Of a stretch of DNA of 64,000 nt, positions 50,629 through 59,054 are shown piece after piece. The translations under genes and the position numbers were made by a program. Source of the DNA: Oceanospirillum sp048265165 (GTDB taxonomy: Bacteria > Pseudomonadota > Gammaproteobacteria > Pseudomonadales > Halomonadaceae); assembly GCF_048265165.1 (NCBI RefSeq), contig NZ_JBLXCD010000003.1, forward strand, positions 62,001 through 126,000, given 5' to 3'. Under the pieces are notes generated by a model. That model was not told the origin of the DNA and searched no databases. It saw only the letters and a program-made list of their open reading frames with translations. Position 1 is the stretch's first letter. Each line of letters opens with the position of its first letter.

Positions 50629-51300
50629 GTGGCATTACCCCAAATCATCAGCGATGTTCCGCAAATTAATACCGGACTGTTCAGCAGTGTATTAACTCTT
50701 TTGGTGGTCCACTTTATTGCCACGGTCTCACCTGGACCAGAGTTTATGCTGATATCCAAAGAAACCCTGACCAAGGGGCGTAAAGCAGGCTTTGTTTCAT
50801 TAGCCGGGACGCTATCGGGTCTGGGTATTCATATTCTTTATTCCGCTATGGGCCTAGCTGCTATATTGGCGGGCTCGCCGAAAGCACTGCTGGCTATTCA
50901 GGTTCTTGGGGGCAGTTATCTGATCTATTTGGGTATAAAAGGCTTGCGGGCTAAGCCTGCAACTGATGAGCAGGGCTGTCATATCAATATTAGTGCGGAG
51001 TCATCGGGGGCTTACCGAAAAATTTTCAAAGCGGGTTTTATCTGCGATATTCTGAATCCAAAAGCCCCTGTGTACTATGTGACTTTGTTTACTTTAGTGT
51101 TATCACCGAATATGCCTGTGCAGCACTTGGTGATCTATGCTGCCTGTATTGCAGCTGTTCACGCTGGCTGGTTTGCACTGGTCATTTTCCTGCTATCAAC
51201 ACCAAGCATTAACCAGCGGTTCAAACAGGTTAGTCACTGGATCGACCGCTTACTGGGTGGCGCTATGGTTCTAATCGGCCTGAAGGTACTCTCCCATTAA
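50629..51300 (+). CDS. LysE/RhtB-family amino-acid exporter
   Basis: 223 residues from GTG 50629, chosen because AGGAAAA precedes it and family homology starts soon after; the open frame extends to 50500. Signature VSPGPEFMLISKETLTKGRKAGFVSLAGTLSG and DILNPKAPVYYVTLF are typical. About six hydrophobic segments. Divergent from the Lrp-type gene, so it may export an amino acid sensed by it. Confidence 0.87.
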   Translation: MALPQIISDVPQINTGLFSSVLTLLVVHFIATVSPGPEFMLISKETLTKGRKAGFVSLAGTLSGLGIHILYSAMGLAAILAGSPKALLAIQVLGGSYLIYLGIKGLRAKPATDEQGCHINISAESSGAYRKIFKAGFICDILNPKAPVYYVTLFTLVLSPNMPVQHLVIYAACIAAVHAGWFALVIFLLSTPSINQRFKQVSHWIDRLLGGAMVLIGLKVLSH

Positions 51301-51355
51301 CCCTGAAGGTACTCTCCGATTAGCAATGAACGCATCCATTAGTAATGGACGCATC
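51279..51355. repeat. Two adjacent tandem duplications at the exporter 3' end
   Basis: CCTGAAGGTACTCTCC occurs at 51279-51294 (inside the gene) and 51302-51317, period 23. Directly after, ATTAG-AATG-ACGCATC occurs at 51319-51336 and 51338-51355, period 19, with two differences. Slippage duplication at the gene end. Confidence 0.75.
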
Positions 51356-51701
51356 AGCCCTCGTCCAATGGAGCGGGGTATAAACAGTAAAAGGAAAAGC
51401 TCAAGGTTAAAAAATAAATACGGTTGACCTACGAGCGTCAGATCAAATGCATTCAGAATGCTGGGCAGGATAAAACGTGGTAAACAGACAGGTTCCGCTT
51501 TTATTCAGATGTAACCGGAGTTATTTCTATACAACTCACTCAGGATATGTGTTTAGCCAAGCAGATAGTCAGCTTCCATGCCGACCATACCCCACATCAC
51601 CTCCATGTGGGGCATATCATAGGTCGAAAATACCGAAGGAAATACTATTTCAAACCCTAAAAAACCCAAGGGAATTCCCTAGTTAGAGCATTTTAGTGGA
51701 T
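51301..51701. other. Intergenic region, exporter / dinG (convergent)
   Basis: 401 bp with the tandem duplications at its left end and a hairpin at 51590-51612. No credible gene and no standard terminator for either flanking gene. Confidence 0.6.
51590..51612. repeat. Hairpin CCCCACAT-N7-ATGTGGGG
   Basis: Perfect 8-base stem, with partly complementary outer flanks (GACCATA before, TATCATAGGTC after). No T run on either side. It lies between convergent genes. Confidence 0.55.
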
Positions 51702-53846
51702 TTAAAACGCCCGTCTGAAAGGCGGCAAACTATTTAAAATTTGTTTGCCATAGCGCTTAGTCTGCACCCGGCGATCTAATAACGAGATCTTGCCGGTATC
51801 CGTCTCCGTTCTCAGCAAACGCCCGACTGCTTGCACCAACCGAATTGAGGCATCCGGAACAGTGATCTGCAGGAAGGGGTTGCCACCTTTCGCTTCGATC
51901 CACTCAGACAGAGTCTTTTCCACAGGATCATCCGGCACTGAGAATGGAATACGGGTAATCACGACATGGGAAAGATATTTTCCGGGCAGATCGATACCTT
52001 CAGCGAAACTGGCAAGGCCAAAAATAATACTGCCTTCATCTTTATCAACACGACTACGGTGCCGCTCCAACAGCACCTGCTTAGTCAGATCACCCTGAAC
52101 CAGAATCGTATTCACTAAACTGGCGGGCATCTTATCCAGCACATCCCGCATCTGGCGACGGGAAGAGAAAAGTACCAAAGTACCTTCATCAGTAGACACT
52201 CTGTTTTTGATAAAGCTGACAATCTGACCGGTATGGACATCGGCCTGAGTTGGGTCGCAAGCCTCTTCCGGCAGCTCCAAAATACCGTTGGAGGCAAAAT
52301 CAAACGGACTAGGTACAACAAGACAATCCGCATCCTCTGGTAGTCCTGCACGGGTACGGATGCGCTCAAAGCTTCCCAAAGCTGTCAGAGTAGCGGATGA
52401 AAGTACTGCCCCAAAGCAGGGCTGCCAGAGGTTTCGAGCTAACGTGCCTGCAGCACTGATCGGACTGCAGGAAACTTCCAGATCAATATCCACCTGCTGA
52501 TTCTGCAACGTAATCCAGCGTGCAATCGGCATAACGTCCTCTGCCTGGGGCGTGGCATACATCCCCCAAAGCTCCCAGGCAGCCACTGACCGACTATGCA
52601 GCATGGTCGCCAGCGGCAGCCATTGCTCTCCCTCTTCCCGACCTAAAGGGCCGGAGGTTTCCGGGTCCATGGCATCTTTAAGCTGCTTAACCATAATCTC
52701 AAGTTTCTGGCACAAGCTGGCAAAGCTTATCTTCAGATTCAAAGCACTCTGAACGAGTACTTCCGGGACAACCCCTTTCTCAAAACGATGAACCGGGCGA
52801 ATATCCCGATCCATGTTCTCCGGTGAGAACTGAGTGATTTCGTGCAACTGGCGATAACACTCGGCCAGCTCCACCTCAAGATTATTCAGAATTTCCGGCA
52901 GCTGATTCAGCTGTTTCACAATCAGAGGGTCCTGTCCCAATTCACTGTTCAGGTCCGGCAGTGATTTTTTCAGCAACCGTAACCACTGCAGAGAAGCGTT
53001 CACACGGAAGCTTCCGGCAAAATGATCAATTGCTTTATCCGGCAAGTGGTGGCCTTCGTCAAAAATATAAATGGTATCCTGAGGGTCTGGCAGCACAATA
53101 CCGCCGCCAAGGGAGAGATCCGCCAGCACCAGATCGTGATTCGCCACGATAATATCTGCATCATCCAGTTCGTTACGAGCTTTGAAGAAGGCACAGCTAC
53201 TAAAGTTGCTGCAGCGACGATTAGTGCACTGGTTATGGTCCGTGGTAATGCGCCGCCAAACTGGCTCTTCAAGGGAGTCCTTCCAGCTATCTCTGTCACC
53301 TTCCCATTTGCCGGACAAATAATGCTGGGCCATCTCCTGATAAAGTGCAGTCGCTTCTTTTGATGTATTGGTCTGGAGAAACTCATCAAACAGAGAAAGC
53401 GTACTCTGGGCAGGGTCAACGCCGTTAGCATCTTCTAAGGCCTGCTCAAGCCTGCTTAGACACAGATAACGGCTGCGACCTTTTGCCAGAGCATATTTAA
53501 ACTGAATTTCAGCATAGGTTTGCAGGTCCGGCAAATCTTTAAAGATCAGCTGCTCCTGTAATGCCACGGTTGCGGTGGATACGACAATGCGCTTGTCGCG
53601 CTCTTTCGCTACCGGTAGTGATGACACCAGATAAGCCAGAGTTTTACCGGTACCTGTACCGGCCTCAATGGCGCAGATATGAGGGCCTGATGTGCGTATG
53701 CCATCTGACGCAGTCTGGATGTTACCCAATGTGCGGGCGATTTGAGCCACCATAAGACGCTGCCCTTGTCGGGCCCTCAACTCACGGTTTTTCAGGAAAG
53801 TAGAATAGGCAGTCTGGATATCAGATTTGATGGCGTCGGTAAGCAT
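51702..53846 (-). CDS. dinG: DinG-family ATP-dependent DNA helicase
   Basis: 714-residue superfamily 2 helicase of the XPD/DinG group. Walker A EAGTGTGKT, DEAH-type box FDEGHH, and motif VI region VQAVGRLLRTETD. Four cysteines in LCLSRLEQ and QCTNRRCSNFSSC form the 4Fe-4S site. It unwinds DNA with 5'-3' polarity and helps resolve R-loops in E. coli. Start at ATG 53846, with GAGG upstream, rather than 53873. Confidence 0.9.
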   Translation of the reverse strand: MLTDAIKSDIQTAYSTFLKNRELRARQGQRLMVAQIARTLGNIQTASDGIRTSGPHICAIEAGTGTGKTLAYLVSSLPVAKERDKRIVVSTATVALQEQLIFKDLPDLQTYAEIQFKYALAKGRSRYLCLSRLEQALEDANGVDPAQSTLSLFDEFLQTNTSKEATALYQEMAQHYLSGKWEGDRDSWKDSLEEPVWRRITTDHNQCTNRRCSNFSSCAFFKARNELDDADIIVANHDLVLADLSLGGGIVLPDPQDTIYIFDEGHHLPDKAIDHFAGSFRVNASLQWLRLLKKSLPDLNSELGQDPLIVKQLNQLPEILNNLEVELAECYRQLHEITQFSPENMDRDIRPVHRFEKGVVPEVLVQSALNLKISFASLCQKLEIMVKQLKDAMDPETSGPLGREEGEQWLPLATMLHSRSVAAWELWGMYATPQAEDVMPIARWITLQNQQVDIDLEVSCSPISAAGTLARNLWQPCFGAVLSSATLTALGSFERIRTRAGLPEDADCLVVPSPFDFASNGILELPEEACDPTQADVHTGQIVSFIKNRVSTDEGTLVLFSSRRQMRDVLDKMPASLVNTILVQGDLTKQVLLERHRSRVDKDEGSIIFGLASFAEGIDLPGKYLSHVVITRIPFSVPDDPVEKTLSEWIEAKGGNPFLQITVPDASIRLVQAVGRLLRTETDTGKISLLDRRVQTKRYGKQILNSLPPFRRAF

Positions 53847-53962
53847 GCTGGCCTCTTTTCGATAAGGCAACAATTTTACCCGATGGCACTCTGCGGTAAC
53901 AGCTTATTCAAAGAAAGGCTGAAGGCAGCCAGTGAATCGGCCACCTTGTTTATCAGAGACGA

Positions 53963-54217
53963 TTACCCCTGAAGCTCAGCTTCAGCTGCAGAAAGTATCG
54001 TTTTCAATGCCTGAGCATGCTCTGTCGCCGTATGCCCAAGTGAGGTCAGATAACCACCATCCTCCTGAGTAATAAGACCTTTTTCAAACAAACGGCAGGT
54101 TGCTGCAATCAGATCCGGTTCGGCGTTGGAATGAACCTTAATTCCCTCCTGCATAGAACTGAGATTAAACTGGAGTAATACATTAATTTCCTGATGTTGC
54201 GCTTCACTTAACAGCAT
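53963..54217 (-). CDS. TIGR02647-family conserved small protein
   Basis: 84 residues: EINVLLQFNLSSMQEGIKVHSNAEPDLIAATCRLFEKGLITQEDGGYLTSLG is the conserved core of the TIGR02647 family, a winged-helix-like protein of unknown role in gammaproteobacteria. I start at ATG 54217, with GAGG upstream; the longer frame reads through an 18-bp tandem repeat in the leader. Confidence 0.85.
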   Translation of the reverse strand: MLLSEAQHQEINVLLQFNLSSMQEGIKVHSNAEPDLIAATCRLFEKGLITQEDGGYLTSLGHTATEHAQALKTILSAAEAELQG

Positions 54218-54236
54218 AGAGGTTGCCTCATTTATT

Positions 54237-54272
54237 GTTATCGCACTTACTTTAGTTATCGCACTTACTTTA
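54237..54272. repeat. Exact 18-bp tandem repeat in the TIGR02647 gene leader
   Basis: GTTATCGCACTTACTTTA occurs twice with no spacer (54237-54254, 54255-54272), 20 bp upstream of the start codon. Recent slippage duplication or a doubled regulator site. Confidence 0.85.
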
Positions 54273-54413
54273 ATTAAATCGTGTATTAATACGTCAGGCC
54301 TACACCCCAACTCTAGCAAGTTTCCAGGGGTAAGTGTTAGGGAAAAATAAGCACGGAGTCACCCGTTTCAGTTCAATAACAGAATAAAAACAGCAGGATA
54401 AAAAATTGAGATA

Positions 54414-54441
54414 AAAAAACCGGAGACTAAGCCCCGGTTTT
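54414..54441 (-). terminator. Rho-independent terminator after rhlB
   Basis: AAAACCGG (54416-54423) pairs with CCGGTTTT (54434-54441). On the minus strand a T run follows the stem, about 25 bp past the rhlB stop. Confidence 0.9.
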
Positions 54442-54466
54442 CATCTGAACAGAGAGAGACCTCTAC

Positions 54467-55810
54467 TCAACCATTATCAATCAGGCTGATATCCGGTTGC
54501 TGACTCTCAATTTTCTTACCGATAAACTCTTCGATATCCGGCAGCACAAAAGCATCCTCTTCACCGATAAAGCTGATGGATACTCCCAGGGATCCGGCAC
54601 GACCTGTACGACCGATACGGTGTACATAATCTTCCGGGTCGTCCGGCAAGGTAAAGTTCACCACGTGGCTTACGTCATCAATATGGATACCACGACCGGC
54701 CACATCTGTTGCGACCAATACCTGAATAGAACCGTCCCGGAATTTCTCCAGTGTAGAGATACGCTTACGTTGCTCCACTTCACCGGATAGCATCGCGACA
54801 CTAACACCGGCTTTTTTCAGCTGATCGCACAGGTCACGCACACGGTCACGGCGGTTAGCAAATACAATCACCCGATCCCAACCCTCTTTCCGCATCAGGC
54901 TGATCAGTAGCTTCTCTTTATCAGAATCCGCAACAATGTAAGCGTGCTGTTCTACGTTAACGTTGGTTTGCTCTTCAGACTCGATCTCAATACGAACCGG
55001 CTCATAGGTCCACATATCCGCAAGGTTTTCCACATCCTGCGGGTAGGTCGCACTGAACAGGAAGGTCTGGCGCTCTTCCTTCTTCGGTGTAGCTCGAATG
55101 ATACGCTTCACATCCGGGATAAAGCCCATACTCAGCATGCGATCTGCTTCATCCAGAACCAGCACTTCCACTTCACGCAGATCCAGGTCACGTTTCTGAT
55201 GGAAGTCCAGCAGACGACCCGGTGTTGCCACCATAATGTCGATCTGGCCTTTCAGCTGATCACGCTGTTTTTGGTAATCCATACCACCCACGATAGAGAC
55301 CACGTTAAAGCCACAGTGCGTGTTCAGCTGGTGAGCATCTTTCGCAATCTGCATAACCAGCTCACGGGTTGGCGCGATGATCAGAGCCCGAGGTGCACCA
55401 TTTTTTTGCAGACCTGGCCCTTCCTCTTCCAGGAAGTAGCTCAGAATACTGATTAGGAAAGCCGCCGTTTTTCCGGTACCGGTCTGAGCTTTACCAATCA
55501 TATCTTTGCCCAACAGGGTATGTTCCAGCGACTGCCCTTGAATTGGCGTGCAATACTCAAAGCCAGCTTCATGAATTGAGCGCATCAGTGGCAATGGCAG
55601 GTCAAAATCATGGAAACGATGCTGGCCTTCTACTTCCGGTACCACAAACTGAGAGAGATCCCAGTTATTCGTTGGTTTTTTCTTTTTGAATGGCGGGCGG
55701 CGACGGCGCTTATGGCTTCGCTTGGCATTGGCGGATTTAGCCCTGGATTCATTACGCTGTTGTTCGTTATTTGATTCGGAAACTTTCTGATTTTCGGATG
55801 GGTTTGACAC
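54467..55810 (-). CDS. rhlB: ATP-dependent RNA helicase RhlB
   Basis: 447-residue DEAD-box RNA helicase, the RNA-degradosome partner in E. coli. A basic, low-complexity N-terminus (RSHKRRRRPPFKKKK) precedes the core. Q motif GFEYCTPIQ, Walker A AQTGTGKT, DEAD box VLDEADRM, SAT, and HRIGRTGRAG are intact. GTG start at 55810, with AGGAG upstream, and a short hairpin before that. Lacks the long C-terminal tail of some homologues. Confidence 0.9.
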   Translation of the reverse strand: MSNPSENQKVSESNNEQQRNESRAKSANAKRSHKRRRRPPFKKKKPTNNWDLSQFVVPEVEGQHRFHDFDLPLPLMRSIHEAGFEYCTPIQGQSLEHTLLGKDMIGKAQTGTGKTAAFLISILSYFLEEEGPGLQKNGAPRALIIAPTRELVMQIAKDAHQLNTHCGFNVVSIVGGMDYQKQRDQLKGQIDIMVATPGRLLDFHQKRDLDLREVEVLVLDEADRMLSMGFIPDVKRIIRATPKKEERQTFLFSATYPQDVENLADMWTYEPVRIEIESEEQTNVNVEQHAYIVADSDKEKLLISLMRKEGWDRVIVFANRRDRVRDLCDQLKKAGVSVAMLSGEVEQRKRISTLEKFRDGSIQVLVATDVAGRGIHIDDVSHVVNFTLPDDPEDYVHRIGRTGRAGSLGVSISFIGEEDAFVLPDIEEFIGKKIESQQPDISLIDNG

Positions 55811-55830
55811 GGGTTTTTCTGCTCCTGAAA

Positions 55831-55847
55831 CCCTGAACGCATCAGGG
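55831..55847 (-). promoter_or_regulatory. Hairpin in the rhlB leader
   Basis: CCCTGA-ACGCA-TCAGGG, 6-base stem directly before the ribosome site of rhlB. Possible translational control or a weak attenuator. Confidence 0.4.
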
Positions 55848-55999
55848 CTTTGTCATTAATCTATTCGCCGTTTGACGTATTGTCTCAGTTTTTACGCTCC
55901 GACACATTTTTTTCTGCAAAAAAACAGCTGTCAGAGCAACATATAAGTAAAAATTTATTAGAACCCTGAGGGATTTTTATCCATTTAAAAGTGCAGACT

Positions 56000-57505
56000 C
56001 TAATCTGCTTTTTCCCTCAGTGGTACATAATTCCCCGGATAAAGCACCGCCAGATTCTCAGATAGACCCGAGGCCGTTACCATCTGGCTATGGTGACGGC
56101 GAAGCTCACGAGGTTCTCGGGCACCACAGGAGTGAGCAATCACACCAACTTCATTGATAAGGTGCTGGTGGTAACTGGCAACACGGACAGATTTATCCTG
56201 AGGATTTAATCCCTCCTGCAGATCCGGGTCATGGGTTGTCACACCCGATGGGCAGGTATTCCTGTTACACTGCAGTGCCTGAATACAGCCCAGCGCAAAC
56301 ATAAACCCTCGCGCTGTCACCGTAAAGTCCGCACCAACGGCAATAGCCCAGGCCACATCTGTTGGGTTAATCAGCTTGCCGGATGCGATAACCCTCACCC
56401 GGTCCCGTAAGCCAAAGGCCTTCAGCATATCCACCACCAATGGCAGACTCTCCTTCAGAGAAAGGCCAACACTATCCATTAATGGCATAGGGGCTGCACC
56501 GGTTCCCCCCTCAGCACCATCCAGAGTGATAAAATCCGGAGCACTCTCCTCACCTCTGTGATTAATTTCGGCAAAAAGTTCATCCAGCCAGGCGTGGCTG
56601 CCTAAGACAAATTTAATGCCCACAGGCTTACCCGTCACACTCCGTACCCGGTCTATCATATCTAAAAGATGAGACGGGCTATTAATATCGGGATGGCGAT
56701 TAGGGCTAATCGAATCCTCACCAGCCTTAATCCCCCGGATCTCTGCAATTTCTGGTGTTACCTTTTCTCCGGGAAGAATACCGCCTTTACCCGGCTTCGC
56801 ACCCTGGCTCAGTTTGATTTCAAACATACGAACCTGGTCAATTCCAGCAATCTTCTTAAGCTTTACATCGCTAAGCTGACCATGTTCATCACGAACCCCA
56901 TATTTAGCCGTACCGATCTGAAAGACAATATCGCAGCCTCCGGAAAGATGATAAGGAGATAACCCGCCCTCACCGGTATTCATCCAGCAACCTGCTACCT
57001 GAGCACCTGCTGACAACGCTTCAACTGCAGGGCGAGACAGCGCACCAAAGCTCATGCCGGAAATATTAACGATGGATTTAGCATAAAAAGGTTTTTCGCA
57101 GTACATACCCACCTGGAGCGGCGGTGACTCCACCGCATCTTCTTTCAGTGTTGGATAAGGCGTATTCAGAAAAATGACAGCACCCGGTTTATGGATATCC
57201 CGGCTGGAACCAAAGGCGACGGTATTATCAACATTTTTTGCCGCCCGGTAAGCCCAACTTCGCTGTGCACGATTGAAGGGTAACTCTTCCCGATCCATAG
57301 CAAAAAAGTACTGGCGGAAAAATTCCCCAATATATTCAAAGAAATAGCGAAAACGTCCCAAAACCGGAAAATTCCGACGAATGGTGTGCTGCGTCTGGTG
57401 TTTGTCGACGTAATACATCACCCCAACAGTCACAATACCCGCCAACAGTAAAAGTCCAAGGCCGATCACCACCACATCTAAGATTAATATAGCAAACTGA
57501 TCCAT
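56000..57505 (-). CDS. FMN-binding glutamate synthase family protein
   Basis: 501 residues. An N-terminal membrane helix (about 7-30) is followed by a glutamate-synthase central domain (FMN barrel). GMSFGALSRPAVEALS, the region around TGEGGLSPYH, LSQGAKPGKGGILPG, LDGAEGGTGAAP and the Fe-S cysteines in CIQALQCNRNTCPSG are visible. It lacks the amidotransferase domain of GltB, so it is not a complete glutamate synthase. Its membrane anchoring and substrate are unexplained. Confidence 0.88.
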   Translation of the reverse strand: MDQFAILILDVVVIGLGLLLLAGIVTVGVMYYVDKHQTQHTIRRNFPVLGRFRYFFEYIGEFFRQYFFAMDREELPFNRAQRSWAYRAAKNVDNTVAFGSSRDIHKPGAVIFLNTPYPTLKEDAVESPPLQVGMYCEKPFYAKSIVNISGMSFGALSRPAVEALSAGAQVAGCWMNTGEGGLSPYHLSGGCDIVFQIGTAKYGVRDEHGQLSDVKLKKIAGIDQVRMFEIKLSQGAKPGKGGILPGEKVTPEIAEIRGIKAGEDSISPNRHPDINSPSHLLDMIDRVRSVTGKPVGIKFVLGSHAWLDELFAEINHRGEESAPDFITLDGAEGGTGAAPMPLMDSVGLSLKESLPLVVDMLKAFGLRDRVRVIASGKLINPTDVAWAIAVGADFTVTARGFMFALGCIQALQCNRNTCPSGVTTHDPDLQEGLNPQDKSVRVASYHQHLINEVGVIAHSCGAREPRELRRHHSQMVTASGLSENLAVLYPGNYVPLREKAD

Positions 57506-57627
57506 GAGCGCTCCTTATATTCCAGAAGTGCTGATCATACCTGATTCAGTAATTTGTGCATTGCATCCTCTAAGGTAAGTTTCTTCACAAATAGCAAACA
57601 ACATCAATTCTTATTTATATAATGTAT

Positions 57628-57644
57628 TGATAAGACTTCTCATT
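57628..57644. promoter_or_regulatory. Fur-like box upstream of imelysin operon
   Basis: On the minus strand AATGAGAAGTCTTATCA matches 13 of 17 bases of AATGATAATCATTATCA. It is 60 bp upstream of the imelysin start, and imelysin operons are classic iron-regulated genes. Confidence 0.5.
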
Positions 57645-57704
57645 TGTATTTTAATAGACAACACCATCCGAATTAAAACTAACTATCGATGCAAAGGGAA
57701 TACG

Positions 57705-58982
57705 ATGCAAAAACGTACACTGGCTCTTGCCGTTGCACTGGCCGCTGGCATTTCTGGCTGTAGCCTGATGCCATCTGCAGAGAACAACCTGACTCAGGAG
57801 CAGCAGGTTGTTAAAACTTATGCTGATGTTGCCTATGCCACTTTTGATGATGCCTACCTGACAGCAGTTGAACTGCAGAAGTCTGTTGACATGTTTCTGG
57901 CCGAGCCTAGTGCAACAGGCCTTGAAGAGCTGAAGGGCAAATGGAAAATCGCCCGGGAACCTTACCAACAAAGTGAAGTCTTCCGCTTTGGTAACGCTAT
58001 CGTCGATGACTGGGAAGGGCAGCTGAATGCCTGGCCTCTTGATGAAGGTCTGATCGACTACGTTGACGACAGCTACTACCAGCACGAGCTTGGCAATCCC
58101 GGTGCAGAACTGAACATCATTGCTAACAGCCAGGTTCAGATCGGTTCCGATACAATTAACTTCGGTGACATCACACCTGACAAACTGGCGAACATCAATG
58201 AGCTGGGCGGTTCCGAAGCGAACGTAGCAACAGGTTATCACGCAATCGAGTTTCTGCTTTGGGGCCAGGATCTGAATGGCACTCGTACCGGCGCAGGTGA
58301 GCGCCCTTACACAGATTATGTTCAAGGTGCTGGCTGCACAGGTGGTCACTGTGACCGCCGGGGTGCATATCTGAAAGCAGCCGTTGACCTGCTGGTTGCC
58401 GACCTGGATTGGATGCGCCAGCAGTGGGATGCTGACGAGTCTGGTAACTACCGTGCAACACTGATGTCCGAACCGGCTGATCAGGGATTGCGTAAAATGC
58501 TGTACGGCATGGGTAGCCTATCTCTGGGTGAGCTGGCAGGTGAACGCATCAAGGTTGCGATGGAAGCGAACTCCACAGAAGATGAGCACGATTGTTTCTC
58601 TGATAACACTCACTACTCCCATTTCTTTAATGCAAAAGGTGTTCAGAACGTTTATCTGGGTAAATACACCCGGGTTGACGGATCTGTTGTAAACGGCACC
58701 AGCCTGAGTGATCTGGTTCAACAGCAGAACCACCCTCTGGATACGGCTCTGCGCCAACAACTATCACAAACTCAGCGTACATTACAGAATGTTGTTGATC
58801 TTGCAGAAGGCCCGCAACAGATCAAATTTGATATGATGATCGCACCGGGCAACAAACAAGGTGAGCAATTGCTGACCAGCACTATCAATACCTTAGTACA
58901 GCAAACCCGTTATATTGAGCAGATTGCTGGCACACTGGGCGTTGACGCTCTAAACCCTGACACAGCTGATCACGAATTCTAA
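57705..58982 (+). CDS. Imelysin-family lipoprotein (IrpA-like)
   Basis: 425 residues. Lipoprotein signal with lipobox GISGC directly after a hydrophobic core LALAVALAAG. The imelysin fold has the GxHxxE motif in GYHAIEFLLWG and C-terminal GSLSLGELAGERIKVAME. These proteins serve iron uptake in the periplasm or outer membrane. Start at ATG 57705; the frame opens at 57627 but that region has no signal peptide. First gene of a four-gene operon. Confidence 0.9.
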   Translation: MQKRTLALAVALAAGISGCSLMPSAENNLTQEQQVVKTYADVAYATFDDAYLTAVELQKSVDMFLAEPSATGLEELKGKWKIAREPYQQSEVFRFGNAIVDDWEGQLNAWPLDEGLIDYVDDSYYQHELGNPGAELNIIANSQVQIGSDTINFGDITPDKLANINELGGSEANVATGYHAIEFLLWGQDLNGTRTGAGERPYTDYVQGAGCTGGHCDRRGAYLKAAVDLLVADLDWMRQQWDADESGNYRATLMSEPADQGLRKMLYGMGSLSLGELAGERIKVAMEANSTEDEHDCFSDNTHYSHFFNAKGVQNVYLGKYTRVDGSVVNGTSLSDLVQQQNHPLDTALRQQLSQTQRTLQNVVDLAEGPQQIKFDMMIAPGNKQGEQLLTSTINTLVQQTRYIEQIAGTLGVDALNPDTADHEF

Positions 58983-59007
58983 TCTAAGCTGTATTTACAG
59001 GATTTAC

Positions 59008-59040
59008 CACAAACGACCTCCGGGTCGTTTGTGCGTTTTC
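59008..59040 (+). terminator. Strong intra-operon stem-loop (partial terminator)
   Basis: CACAAACGACC-TCCG-GGTCGTTTGTG, 11-base perfect stem and CGTTTTC after it. It lies between imelysin and the di-heme oxidoreductase, so may lower downstream expression. Confidence 0.75.
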
Positions 59041-59054
59041 AGAGACCGAAAAAA

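Noticed and set aside
54944..55456. 170-codon rightward open frame
   Set aside because: Antisense shadow of rhlB, whose helicase motifs are all intact.
57651..58349. 232-codon leftward open frame
   Set aside because: Antisense to the imelysin lipoprotein gene, which has a lipobox and family motifs.
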